Under the pieces are notes generated by a model. That model was not told where the DNA came from. It ran no database searches and saw only the letters and a list, made by a program, of their open reading frames with translations. From positions 1-6,304 of the forward strand of contig JAPKCZ010000127.1 of NCBI GenBank assembly GCA_028822745.1: a stretch of 6,304 nt of DNA, given 5' to 3'. How positions within the stretch are numbered: position 1 is the stretch's first letter; each line of letters starts with the position of its first letter. Position numbers and translations under genes: made by a program. Of this stretch, positions 1-5,396 are shown piece after piece. This DNA is from Kiritimatiellia bacterium (GTDB taxonomy: Bacteria; Verrucomicrobiota; Kiritimatiellia; UBA8416; JAIOPI01).

Positions 1-433
1 AGGTCGACAGGAAGTCCAAAACGGATCGCGTCGTCACAGGATCATAGAATTCCGCCCCGCCTGCAGGGATGGGCCGCTGCCCGAAGAACAAACATTTGAA
101 TGAGTTCCTAACGTTGCGCCCGTCGACGTGCCATTTCCCTGTCTGATAGGCGTTGTAGCCGTTGGCGTTGAGAATCTGGCCTAGGTCCGGGATATCCTCG
201 TGCATGCAACCGCCATTGAACGGCACGCCTGTCTCAGACGAATACACCCCCGTGGCCCAACTAGACCGGGCTGGCGCACAAACCGGGTCTGTGCAGTAGC
301 TGCGCATGAAGCTGACGCCGTTTTCGATGATCCGGTCGATGTGCGGGGTGTCGACGCAGTGGTTGCCGTAGGCGCTGATCGCATTCCAGGTCTGCTGATC
401 CGTATTCAGGAAGATGATGTTTGGCTTACTCAT
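1..433 (-). CDS. Sulfatase, formylglycine-dependent, cytosolic type (3' end cut by window edge)
   Basis: This is the N-terminal 144 residues of a type I sulfatase (alkaline phosphatase superfamily), which hydrolyses a sulfate ester; the substrate cannot be told. The protein starts MSKPNIIFLNTDQQ, the usual first strand plus metal-binding Asp12. Cys52 sits in CAPARSSWATG, a perfect match to the sulfatase signature [CS]-x-P-x-R-x4-[TL]-G, so Cys52 should be converted to formylglycine by a separate maturase. TGKWHVDG at 98-105 is the second conserved motif, with Lys100 and His102 expected at the active site. No signal peptide precedes the first strand, so the enzyme is probably cytosolic and acts on imported or small sulfated compounds. 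The ATG overlaps the stop of the preceding gene (ATGA) and has a strong GGAGG seven bases upstream. The family call is very secure; the C-terminal part lies outside the window. Confidence 0.93.
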   Translation of the reverse strand, partial: MSKPNIIFLNTDQQTWNAISAYGNHCVDTPHIDRIIENGVSFMRSYCTDPVCAPARSSWATGVYSSETGVPFNGGCMHEDIPDLGQILNANGYNAYQTGKWHVDGRNVRNSFKCLFFGQRPIPAGGAEFYDPVTTRSVLDFLST

Positions 434-1218
434 GTCGTCACCTCCGTCAACACAAAGGTGTTGAATACGTTGGACACGACCGCGACCTGCCCAGATTCAT
501 CCAACCACCAATAGCTAGGGACTTCCTTTGAACCGTACACCGCATAGCCATCCAGCTTGAGATGTTTCTGGGCCAGCTCAATGGTTGTGCGCCCAATTGC
601 TGTAATCAGGCAGTTCAACTTTAGTTTCTCGAGATCCTCCAGCAGGTTGATGCCGGAAATATCGTTCTTAACAATCTCTCCCATGCAATCGAACAACGAC
701 CAGTTGCAGCAGACGGATTCCCCAGGCGGAAAATGAGCCGATGTAAACGTCAGTCGATCATTGACGCACAGTTCGATGCGGACTTCGGTTCCGCTTTCGA
801 CCAGAGCTCCGCCTGTCTGCATAGCCTTGTATAGGTCGCCGGCCCGGTTGGTGGTCTCCACAGACCATGGGCTTTGCAGGGCCCGTGTTGGATTCGCGTC
901 GGTTTCGTAGTCGAGCTGCAAGTCCTCTCCCGACGCCTCGTTCGAATACGCGACCTGGTATCGGAATCGATCACCTGACAAGCGTGTTCTCTGCAACATC
1001 ACCTTCCCAAAAGCCAGCACATCGCCGTCCCAACGATAGCCGCTCCAGTAGTTCGGAAGCGCCGTATATCGAAGTGTGCGGATGCCACCTGCAAGCTCGC
1101 CCGGCGGAGCGGAGCGGACAGACTCAAGACAGCCGAGCAGCTCTTCGCGGAAGCTCAACTTGGGTCCATGGTGGTAAGTGTGGTCGAAGGACCAGTGCAA
1201 TGGAAATCGTTCGTTCAT
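430..1218 (-). CDS. Protein of unknown function, 262 aa, coupled to a sulfatase
   Basis: I do not recognise the family. The protein has 262 residues, starts MNERFPLHWSFDH and shows no signal peptide or membrane segment, so it is probably cytosolic. It is rich in aromatic residues (for example YWSGYRWDGD near 57-66 and PSYWWLDESG near 235-244). The middle looks beta-rich, with a Cys-containing stretch around residues 150-180 (ELCVND, then SVCCNWSLFDC), followed by a helix-like part (LLEDLEKLKLN). The Cys spacing matches no metal site I can name. The start is supported by AGGAG six bases before the ATG. The TGA stop overlaps the sulfatase ATG by four bases, so the two are translated together and probably serve the same pathway, perhaps handling a sulfated compound; that role is inference. 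Codon use and length argue that it is a real gene. Confidence 0.85.
   Translation of the reverse strand: MNERFPLHWSFDHTYHHGPKLSFREELLGCLESVRSAPPGELAGGIRTLRYTALPNYWSGYRWDGDVLAFGKVMLQRTRLSGDRFRYQVAYSNEASGEDLQLDYETDANPTRALQSPWSVETTNRAGDLYKAMQTGGALVESGTEVRIELCVNDRLTFTSAHFPPGESVCCNWSLFDCMGEIVKNDISGINLLEDLEKLKLNCLITAIGRTTIELAQKHLKLDGYAVYGSKEVPSYWWLDESGQVAVVSNVFNTFVLTEVTT
441..445 (-). promoter_or_regulatory. Shine-Dalgarno site of the sulfatase gene
   Basis: On the minus strand GGAGG lies seven bases before the sulfatase ATG, inside the last codons of the upstream gene. It fixes the start at the ATGA overlap and allows both re-initiation and independent loading of ribosomes. Confidence 0.75.
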
Positions 1219-1224
1219 AAGTTT

Positions 1225-1229
1225 CTCCT
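1225..1229 (-). promoter_or_regulatory. Shine-Dalgarno site of the 262-aa gene
   Basis: AGGAG on the minus strand, six bases before the ATG at 1218. It supports this start and marks the beginning of the two-gene sulfatase unit; a promoter should lie in the 1230-1446 spacer but none stands out. Confidence 0.7.
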
Positions 1230-1325
1230 GAACATGAAAGTTTCAACGCCCCTCGTCAACTCCTCACTCAAGGGTAGACCCGATCGCGTACTCAATTGTC
1301 TCTCACAGTCGAAGTCAGCGCCGCA

Positions 1326-1350
1326 TTCCGCGCGACGCAGTCGCGCGGAA
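1326..1350. repeat. Perfect inverted repeat, 10-bp arms with 5-nt loop
   Basis: TTCCGCGCGA at 1326-1335 is matched by its exact reverse complement TCGCGCGGAA at 1341-1350 around the loop CGCAG. It is GC-rich and very stable as RNA on either strand. It lies about 100 bp downstream of the toxin gene and about 110 bp upstream of the 262-aa gene. No T-run follows on the minus strand, so it is not a standard intrinsic terminator. It could be an unconventional terminator, a repeat-family palindrome or a protein-binding site. Confidence 0.7.
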
Positions 1351-1385
1351 CGAAACGCTTGAGAATTTTGATGTTCTGGCGCGAT

Positions 1386-1402
1386 ATCCAGCTCCGCTGG
1401 AT
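1386..1402. repeat. Short perfect hairpin, 7-bp arms with 3-nt loop
   Basis: ATCCAGC (1386-1392) and GCTGGAT (1396-1402) pair perfectly around TCC. On the minus strand it starts 44 bases after the toxin stop, a suitable place for an end-of-transcript or RNA-stabilising structure of the dinJ-yafQ message, but there is no following T-run. It may act together with the larger hairpin at 1326-1350. Confidence 0.5.
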
Positions 1403-1446
1403 TCGTGCAAGAATATCAAATAGCCTCCGAGCGCTGGTTGGGCTCT

Positions 1447-1719
1447 TCACTTCCGGAATAAGTCGCTATGAGTTCCCGTGCGCTCCAGCTTGAGGGAGGC
1501 TTTATCTATCGTGTAAACAAGGACCCAGTCAGGTTCGACATGACAATCACGTGCTGGTTTCCATTCCCCCACCAACGCATGATCCCCGTGTTTTACATCG
1601 AGTGTCTTTCCGGCAGCCAGGGCACTTACAATTCTTCGGAGTTTCGCGAGGTCTTTTCCTCGCCTCTTTAACTTCTTCAGGTCGCGACCAAATTGTGCGG
1701 TCTGGGAGACTTCCCTCAT
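1447..1719 (-). CDS. yafQ: YafQ-family type II toxin (mRNA interferase)
   Basis: This 90-residue protein belongs to the RelE/ParE fold, YafQ branch. E. coli YafQ (92 aa) cleaves mRNA on the ribosome and is silenced by DinJ. The C-terminal half shows the diagnostic blocks RDCHVEPDWVLVY (58-70) and LERTGTHSDLF (78-88). Residues matching the known YafQ active site are all present: His47, His60, Asp64, His84 and Phe88, with Trp65 next to Asp64. The N-terminal half is strongly basic (KKLKRRGKDLAKLRR), as expected for ribosome or RNA binding. The ATG overlaps the stop of the antitoxin gene by four bases (ATGA), so toxin synthesis is coupled to antitoxin synthesis. There is no truncation or missing catalytic residue, and I expect it to be active. 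The family assignment is firm. Confidence 0.95.
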   Translation of the reverse strand: MREVSQTAQFGRDLKKLKRRGKDLAKLRRIVSALAAGKTLDVKHGDHALVGEWKPARDCHVEPDWVLVYTIDKASLKLERTGTHSDLFRK

Positions 1720-1973
1720 TTATCCCAACTCGCAAACATCTCATCCAAGGAGTCGAATTCCACGACATCCTTGCCCTGGCGACTTTTGCGGAGCGTCGAC
1801 GCAGTCAGTTCATTTGGCACCTCTACGGCAAAAGGCAAGCCACCACGGAGCGAAATCTGGTTGTAGAATATCCGGATTGCTTCCGTGGGGGTGATGCCGA
1901 GGCGATCAAGAACCTTCTCGGCCTTGATCTTCGTTTTTGGTTCGATCCTTGCATGTATTACTGCTGTTTTCAT
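1716..1973 (-). CDS. dinJ: DinJ/RelB-family antitoxin
   Basis: This 85-residue antitoxin is close to the 86 aa of E. coli DinJ. The N-terminal part (about 1-45) fits a ribbon-helix-helix DNA-binding and dimerisation domain: the beta strand AVIHARIEP followed by two helices around LGITPTEAIRIFYNQI. Then come the family block GLPFAVEVPNELT (45-57) and an acidic C-terminal tail (VVEFDSLDEMFASWDK) of the kind that wraps the toxin. It should neutralise the adjacent YafQ and repress its own operon. The gene precedes the toxin, which is the usual order, with a 4-base overlap. The start at 1973 is the only usable ATG, because the ATG just upstream is followed at once by TGA. No clear Shine-Dalgarno site is seen, which is unusual for the gene whose product must be in excess. 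Confidence 0.94.
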   Translation of the reverse strand: MKTAVIHARIEPKTKIKAEKVLDRLGITPTEAIRIFYNQISLRGGLPFAVEVPNELTASTLRKSRQGKDVVEFDSLDEMFASWDK

Positions 1974-1981
1974 GACGACAG

Positions 1982-2001
1982 TGTGTCACATATGCAACAC
2001 A
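1982..2001. promoter_or_regulatory. Candidate DinJ operator: imperfect 20-bp palindrome
   Basis: TGTGTCACAT (1982-1991) faces ATGCAACACA (1992-2001); eight of ten positions pair around the centre CATATG. It ends only eight bases before the antitoxin ATG, where ribbon-helix-helix antitoxins of the RelB/DinJ type normally bind to repress their own promoter. Position and symmetry support an operator; binding is inferred. Confidence 0.45.
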
Positions 2002-2018
2002 GGCACAAGATCTTCTTT

Positions 2019-2038
2019 GCCCAACAATAGTATTGGGC
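2019..2038. promoter_or_regulatory. Inverted repeat with possible -10 box upstream of the toxin-antitoxin pair
   Basis: GCCCAA (2019-2024) and TTGGGC (2033-2038) are perfect 6-bp arms. The loop region contains TACTAT on the minus strand (2032-2027), an acceptable -10 box about 54 bases before the dinJ ATG. No good -35 box is found at 16-18 bases, so the promoter call is weak. A second, shorter operator is equally possible. Confidence 0.25.
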
Positions 2039-2146
2039 GGCTCGACTTCGTGAATACAACAAGGGTGGAATTATGGGTCTAGACCGTCAGTTCCGACAGC
2101 AAAAATGACCCGCATTGGCTGCCTAGAAAGACGTTTGGGTGCGGTT

Positions 2147-2371
2147 TCACGTGTTACTTGGAGCAAAACAACGGATCGCATTAAACCCGACGGCTTCCGA
2201 GAGGTTGCAACATGGTCCTTCTGTAACGTGCGAGGCCGCAACATCCTTGATTACGGTTTCAAAGTGCCCTTCTCGCATTGTCGCAATTAATGATTCTTCC
2301 GAGTATCCATCGCACATAAATTCGTCAGTGGTGCTAGGAAAAATGTAGCCACATGAGATTTGCTCGGGCAC
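2147..2371 (-). CDS. Possible small protein, 74 aa, GTG start, just after nadA
   Basis: I do not recognise this ORF. It would begin at GTG (MPEQISCGYIF) only six bases after the nadA stop, in the same direction, and so could be the last gene of the operon. The product would be acidic and soluble, with four cysteines, including a CC pair near residues 54-55 (EGPCCNLSEAV). The composition looks protein-like rather than like random frame noise (helix-like SEESLIATMREGHFETVIKDVAASHV). Against it stand the GTG start, only a weak AGG before it, the short length and no family match I can name. It could equally be the remnant of a longer gene or chance. Confidence 0.35.
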   Translation of the reverse strand: MPEQISCGYIFPSTTDEFMCDGYSEESLIATMREGHFETVIKDVAASHVTEGPCCNLSEAVGFNAIRCFAPSNT

Positions 2372-2377
2372 AAAAGC

Positions 2378-3418
2378 CTAATCGCCTGTCGGCGCGTCAG
2401 AGGGCTTCATTTCGGCATATTTAAACATGTTTTCGATACATGCCAAGGCGCCGTCGCGCACCGATGCGTCGATTTCAACACGGTCGTCATTGTCGGGTTG
2501 CTTAAGGACACGCAGGATGTCCTCCAACGTGTTCGACTTCATGTAGCGGCACTCGGTACAAGGACCAACGAACTTTTTATCAGGCATTTCAATTTCGGCA
2601 CGTGACGCCAAACCACATTCGGTCAGCAGCAGATAGGCTTCATAGTCCGTGTCCTGCAAATATTGCATCATGCCCTTGGTGCTGGCCACAAAGTCAGCCT
2701 TCGCAATGATATCCGGAGCGCATTCAGGATGCGCAAGCACACGCACTTCTGGGTACTTTCCGCGCAGCTTCTCAACGCGATCTACATCGAAGGCCTCATG
2801 CACATAACAGGTTGCATCGTAGAGTTGAACGTCCTTTTTCACCCCACGCCGCGCGAGTTCGTCGCGCACATTCAATCCCATCAAACGGTCAGGCAGAAAA
2901 TAGATCTTATCGGTCGGCAAACGCTCAATGATGTCGTAGACGTTGGAGCTGGTCACACAAACGTCGCATTCCGCCTTCACCGCCGCCGTGGTGTTGATGT
3001 AGCAGACAAAGGTGTGCTCGGGAAATTCAGCTTTCAGGCGACGTACATCCACGTCGGTCACGGCGTCAGCCAGCGAGCACCCGTTGTACTTGCTGGGCAC
3101 AAAAACCGTCTTGTCAGGATTAAGGACCTTGGCCGTTTCGGCCATGAACTTGACAGCAGCGAAGACGATGATGTCCGCGTTGGTGCCCTTCGCGTCCTTG
3201 GCCAGCTTGTATGAATCGCCGACAAAATCACCGACGCCGCTGATGATCTGCGGATCAACGTAATAATGCGCCAAAATGACGGCATTTTTCTCTTTTTTGA
3301 GGGCGTTGATCTCATCAACGATGGGCGCCATATCCAGGCACTGCTTTTCCGAAAAGGGCCCCCCACTCCCGAACGCAACATGCTGCAGTTCTTGGTAAAG
3401 TAGTTCAGCCGTTGACAT
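2378..3418 (-). CDS. nadA: Quinolinate synthase NadA ([4Fe-4S])
   Basis: NadA condenses iminoaspartate with dihydroxyacetone phosphate to quinolinate in de novo NAD synthesis, in the cytosol, using an oxygen-sensitive [4Fe-4S] cluster. The 346 residues match the E. coli length (347). Visible motifs are AVILAHYYVDP (46-56), which holds the substrate-binding His51, and VGDSYKLAKDA (66-76). The cluster cysteines lie in NGCSLAD (Cys114), HPECAPDI (Cys233) and CTECRYMKSN (Cys290 as ligand by its position before the YMK block; Cys287 as its CxxC neighbour). All three NadA subdomains appear intact. The ATG lies inside the end of the Mrp gene (14-base overlap), with GAGG six bases upstream. Placement after four Fe-S assembly genes makes it a likely co-regulated client. 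I see no nadB or nadC in the window. Confidence 0.97.
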   Translation of the reverse strand: MSTAELLYQELQHVAFGSGGPFSEKQCLDMAPIVDEINALKKEKNAVILAHYYVDPQIISGVGDFVGDSYKLAKDAKGTNADIIVFAAVKFMAETAKVLNPDKTVFVPSKYNGCSLADAVTDVDVRRLKAEFPEHTFVCYINTTAAVKAECDVCVTSSNVYDIIERLPTDKIYFLPDRLMGLNVRDELARRGVKKDVQLYDATCYVHEAFDVDRVEKLRGKYPEVRVLAHPECAPDIIAKADFVASTKGMMQYLQDTDYEAYLLLTECGLASRAEIEMPDKKFVGPCTECRYMKSNTLEDILRVLKQPDNDDRVEIDASVRDGALACIENMFKYAEMKPSDAPTGD

Positions 3419-4739
3419 TGGCCACCTCGGGGTCTTCCACCCCCAGCGAACGAATCATGTTGAACGGATACAAACCCGTGTCATGACCGTCAGACCACTT
3501 AATCTGAACAGCGTAGTTGCCGATCGTTTTCACTTCCATTGCACAGATTCGATCGGAAATGTCGGATGCCAAAATTTTGCGTTCATTGGTCATTTCATCG
3601 ACACAATTCGCACATCCGCAGTGCAGACGCAAGGCATGATTCTCTACACGGCTGATCTTTCCGTCTGGCCAAGTCAACACAATGTGCTTTGCGTTAAAAT
3701 CAATGCGCGGTCGGCCGAGGTTTCCGGCCTTTGTTTTTCCCAATGCCATGATCACAGCATCAGCGACCGGCCCAGGGATGTCGGAGGCCGAAAGCGCTGC
3801 GAGTGGACCACTCATTAGCGGACTGATTGGAATGTCCGCAAGCGGCTCGATACCGAAACGCTGCTGCAGCGCACGCGATCCAGATTCACCGAAAACGTAG
3901 TGCTTTTCACCGCAGCCTGGGCAGCTGAAGTAGGCCATGTTTTCAATAATCCCGAGGACGGGTACGTTGACCTTGTCGAACATCCGAATGCCTTTGCCGA
4001 CATCGGCCAGCGACAACTGATGCGGAATCGTGACAATCACGGCCCCGTCCAACTGAATGGACTGCGTGATCGTTAGTTGAATGTCGCCCGTGCCCGGTGG
4101 AAAATCGAGAAAAAGATAGTCGAGCTCGCCCCAGTCAGCCTGATGCAACAATTGCTGAACAAGCTGGGTGACCATCGCGCCGCGCATGACGGCGGGGGCA
4201 TCCTTTAGCGCGAAACCGAAGGAGATGACTTTGAGCCCATCCACTTCGACCGGCAGAATCATTTCGTTTTCCGTGCCCTTGAGGTCCTCGTCCTGAAGCG
4301 AAAAAAGCGTCGGCACGGATGGGCCGTAGATATCGGCATCCAGAAGGCCTACGCGATGACCGCGTGAAGCGACTTCTTTGGCTAACATGGCCGCCACAGT
4401 CGATTTCCCAACGCCACCTTTGCAGGAGCTAATGGCCACAATGGCGCCAACCTTGTCCAGCCCGCTCTCCTTGCTGCCACCGCGTGACGCATTCTGGCCA
4501 CGCGCCGTCATGGTAACCGCTACCGACGTGACACCGTCTAACGCAGAGACCGCAGATTCAGCAGCACGCTTGAATTGATCTTTTACAGGGCAAGCGGGGG
4601 TCGTCAGTTCGATATTGAAGGCCACGTGTCCATTTTTAATCGACATTTCCTGGACGAAACCAAGCGAAACGATGTCCTGGTTGAAGTCTGGATCGATGAT
4701 GGCACTTAATGCCTGTAATACCTCTTCATTGGTGGGCAT
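3405..4739 (-). CDS. mrp: Mrp/ApbC-type Fe-S carrier ATPase, MIP18-Mrp-DUF971 fusion (HCF101-like)
   Basis: A 444-residue P-loop ATPase of the Mrp/NBP35 family, known to bind and transfer [4Fe-4S] clusters to client proteins. It has three domains. An N-terminal MIP18 (DUF59) domain covers about 1-80, with conserved Cys50 in TTPACP. The central ATPase, about 95-340, has the deviant Walker A CKGGVGKST (106-114), the A' region LLDADIYGPS (132-141), the Walker B-like block FLDFPPGTGD (210-219) and the bridging cluster motif CPGC (Cys273, Cys276). A C-terminal DUF971 (GBBH-like N-terminal) domain covers about 345-435, with Cys374, Cys376 and Cys379 in LHCGCANCVDE and the typical SDGHDTGLYPF. This order is that of plant HCF101. 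I chose Met at 4739 (MPTNEEV) because it begins the MIP18 domain; a frame open up to 4880 adds 47 unlike residues and would overlap nfu. AAGGA 12 bases upstream is a weak ribosome site. Confidence 0.95.
   Translation of the reverse strand: MPTNEEVLQALSAIIDPDFNQDIVSLGFVQEMSIKNGHVAFNIELTTPACPVKDQFKRAAESAVSALDGVTSVAVTMTARGQNASRGGSKESGLDKVGAIVAISSCKGGVGKSTVAAMLAKEVASRGHRVGLLDADIYGPSVPTLFSLQDEDLKGTENEMILPVEVDGLKVISFGFALKDAPAVMRGAMVTQLVQQLLHQADWGELDYLFLDFPPGTGDIQLTITQSIQLDGAVIVTIPHQLSLADVGKGIRMFDKVNVPVLGIIENMAYFSCPGCGEKHYVFGESGSRALQQRFGIEPLADIPISPLMSGPLAALSASDIPGPVADAVIMALGKTKAGNLGRPRIDFNAKHIVLTWPDGKISRVENHALRLHCGCANCVDEMTNERKILASDISDRICAMEVKTIGNYAVQIKWSDGHDTGLYPFNMIRSLGVEDPEVANVNG
3425..3428 (-). 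promoter_or_regulatory. Shine-Dalgarno site of nadA inside the Mrp gene
   Basis: GAGG on the minus strand, six bases before the nadA ATG and inside the last codons of the Mrp gene. It decides the start and confirms that the 14-base overlap is real rather than an over-long call. Confidence 0.65.
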
Positions 4740-4751
4740 GAGTCTGTAGAT

Positions 4752-4756
4752 TCCTT
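4752..4756 (-). promoter_or_regulatory. Weak, distant Shine-Dalgarno site of the Mrp gene
   Basis: AAGGA on the minus strand lies 12 bases before the chosen ATG, further than ideal. It is in the 50-base gap after nfu, the only sizeable gap in the operon, so lower translation of the ATPase than of its neighbours is possible. Confidence 0.4.
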
Positions 4757-4789
4757 GGTGGGATGGTTTCGGGTTAACGGTGGATTGAG

Positions 4790-5392
4790 TTAGGCGGCCT
4801 GAACTTTGATCTTCGGGTCGTACTCCTCGCGTAATATTTCTTGAATCAGTTGGAGCGTGCCTGCTGTCGAAGATGAACAATTCCCGCAGGTGCCGTGATA
4901 ACTCAAGAGCAGTTCGCGCGATTCTGGGTCGAACGACAGCAGTTCAACTTCACCGCCATGACTGTGAATGTAGGGGCGAATCGTCTGCGTCAGCACGTTG
5001 TCGATCACGATCATCTCATCGGCACCCACGTCACTACCGTCAGCACGGATGACCTTCTTTGCTGTGTCTCCGGGCTTGGCTGCCAGCGGCATTTCGGGGT
5101 CATGATCATTGATCTGCGCCTGAATCACCTCTTGAATTTTTGGCTCCAGCGCGTCCCACTCAACCTCACGGGAGCGCGTGACAACGAGCACGTTTTCAGA
5201 AAAATAGATTTCAGCAATGCCCGTAAGCGAAATCAGCGCAGCGGCCATCGGGATATGCCGACACTGTTCCTCACGAGCAAAACTGACAGTGCCTTCGCGC
5301 TTCAGATTGAAGGGGAAAATGAATTTGAAAGCACGTGGGTGTGCCGTGGGTTCAATAACAATGGTATCTTGGGTATCTTGAGTTTCATTCAT
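4790..5392 (-). CDS. nfu: Nfu-type iron-sulfur cluster carrier (Nfu_N + NifU C-terminal domain)
   Basis: A 200-residue cluster carrier protein. The N-terminal part (about 13-95) resembles the Nfu_N domain found in mitochondrial NFU1 and many bacteria (FPFNLKREGTVSF, then MAAALISLTGIAEIYFSENVLVV as typical blocks). A linker rich in Ala, Lys and Asp (about 100-125) joins it to the NifU C-terminal domain (about 128-192). That domain has IRPYIHSHGGEVELLSF and the cluster-binding CGNC (Cys169, Cys172), where two subunits normally share one [4Fe-4S] cluster. The usual Pro after the second Cys is replaced by Ser. It probably takes clusters from the Suf machinery and hands them to apoproteins such as NadA. 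The start at 5392 lies four bases after the sufU stop. The frame is open up to 5608, but that stretch is antisense-like shadow inside sufU. The Shine-Dalgarno site is weak, so coupling is likely. Confidence 0.94.
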   Translation of the reverse strand: MNETQDTQDTIVIEPTAHPRAFKFIFPFNLKREGTVSFAREEQCRHIPMAAALISLTGIAEIYFSENVLVVTRSREVEWDALEPKIQEVIQAQINDHDPEMPLAAKPGDTAKKVIRADGSDVGADEMIVIDNVLTQTIRPYIHSHGGEVELLSFDPESRELLLSYHGTCGNCSSSTAGTLQLIQEILREEYDPKIKVQAA

Positions 5393-5396
5393 AGGA

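Larger units (their letters stand above)
1974..2377. other. Gene-poor interval between nadA and the toxin-antitoxin pair
   Basis: About 400 bp. The part next to dinJ holds the two palindromes described separately. A perfect 10-bp palindrome GGTCTAGACC lies at 2076-2085. The part next to nadA holds a possible 74-codon ORF. I see no intrinsic terminator for the long suf-nadA transcript (no GC hairpin followed by a T-run on the minus strand) and no RNA gene or mobile-element end. Confidence 0.5.

Noticed and set aside
867..1220. Plus-strand open frame of 117 codons
   Set aside because: It is opposite the 262-aa gene, which has a good ribosome site and a coupled downstream gene; the plus-strand product is Arg/Ser-rich and shadow-like.
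1551..2030. Plus-strand open frame of 159 codons
   Set aside because: It is antisense to the dinJ-yafQ pair; shadow coding is the simpler explanation.
2076..2085. Perfect palindrome GGTCTAGACC as an operator
   Set aside because: Ten bases is short enough to occur by chance, and it lies about 100 bp from the nearest supported start.
2663..3214. Plus-strand open frame of 183 codons
   Set aside because: It is fully antisense to nadA, whose protein is conserved throughout; the frame has no recognisable domain.
4740..4880. Longer start for the Mrp protein at 4880 (47 extra residues)
   Set aside because: The extra residues do not resemble the family and overlap the end of nfu, including its C-terminal domain; the MIP18 domain begins directly at the Met at 4739.
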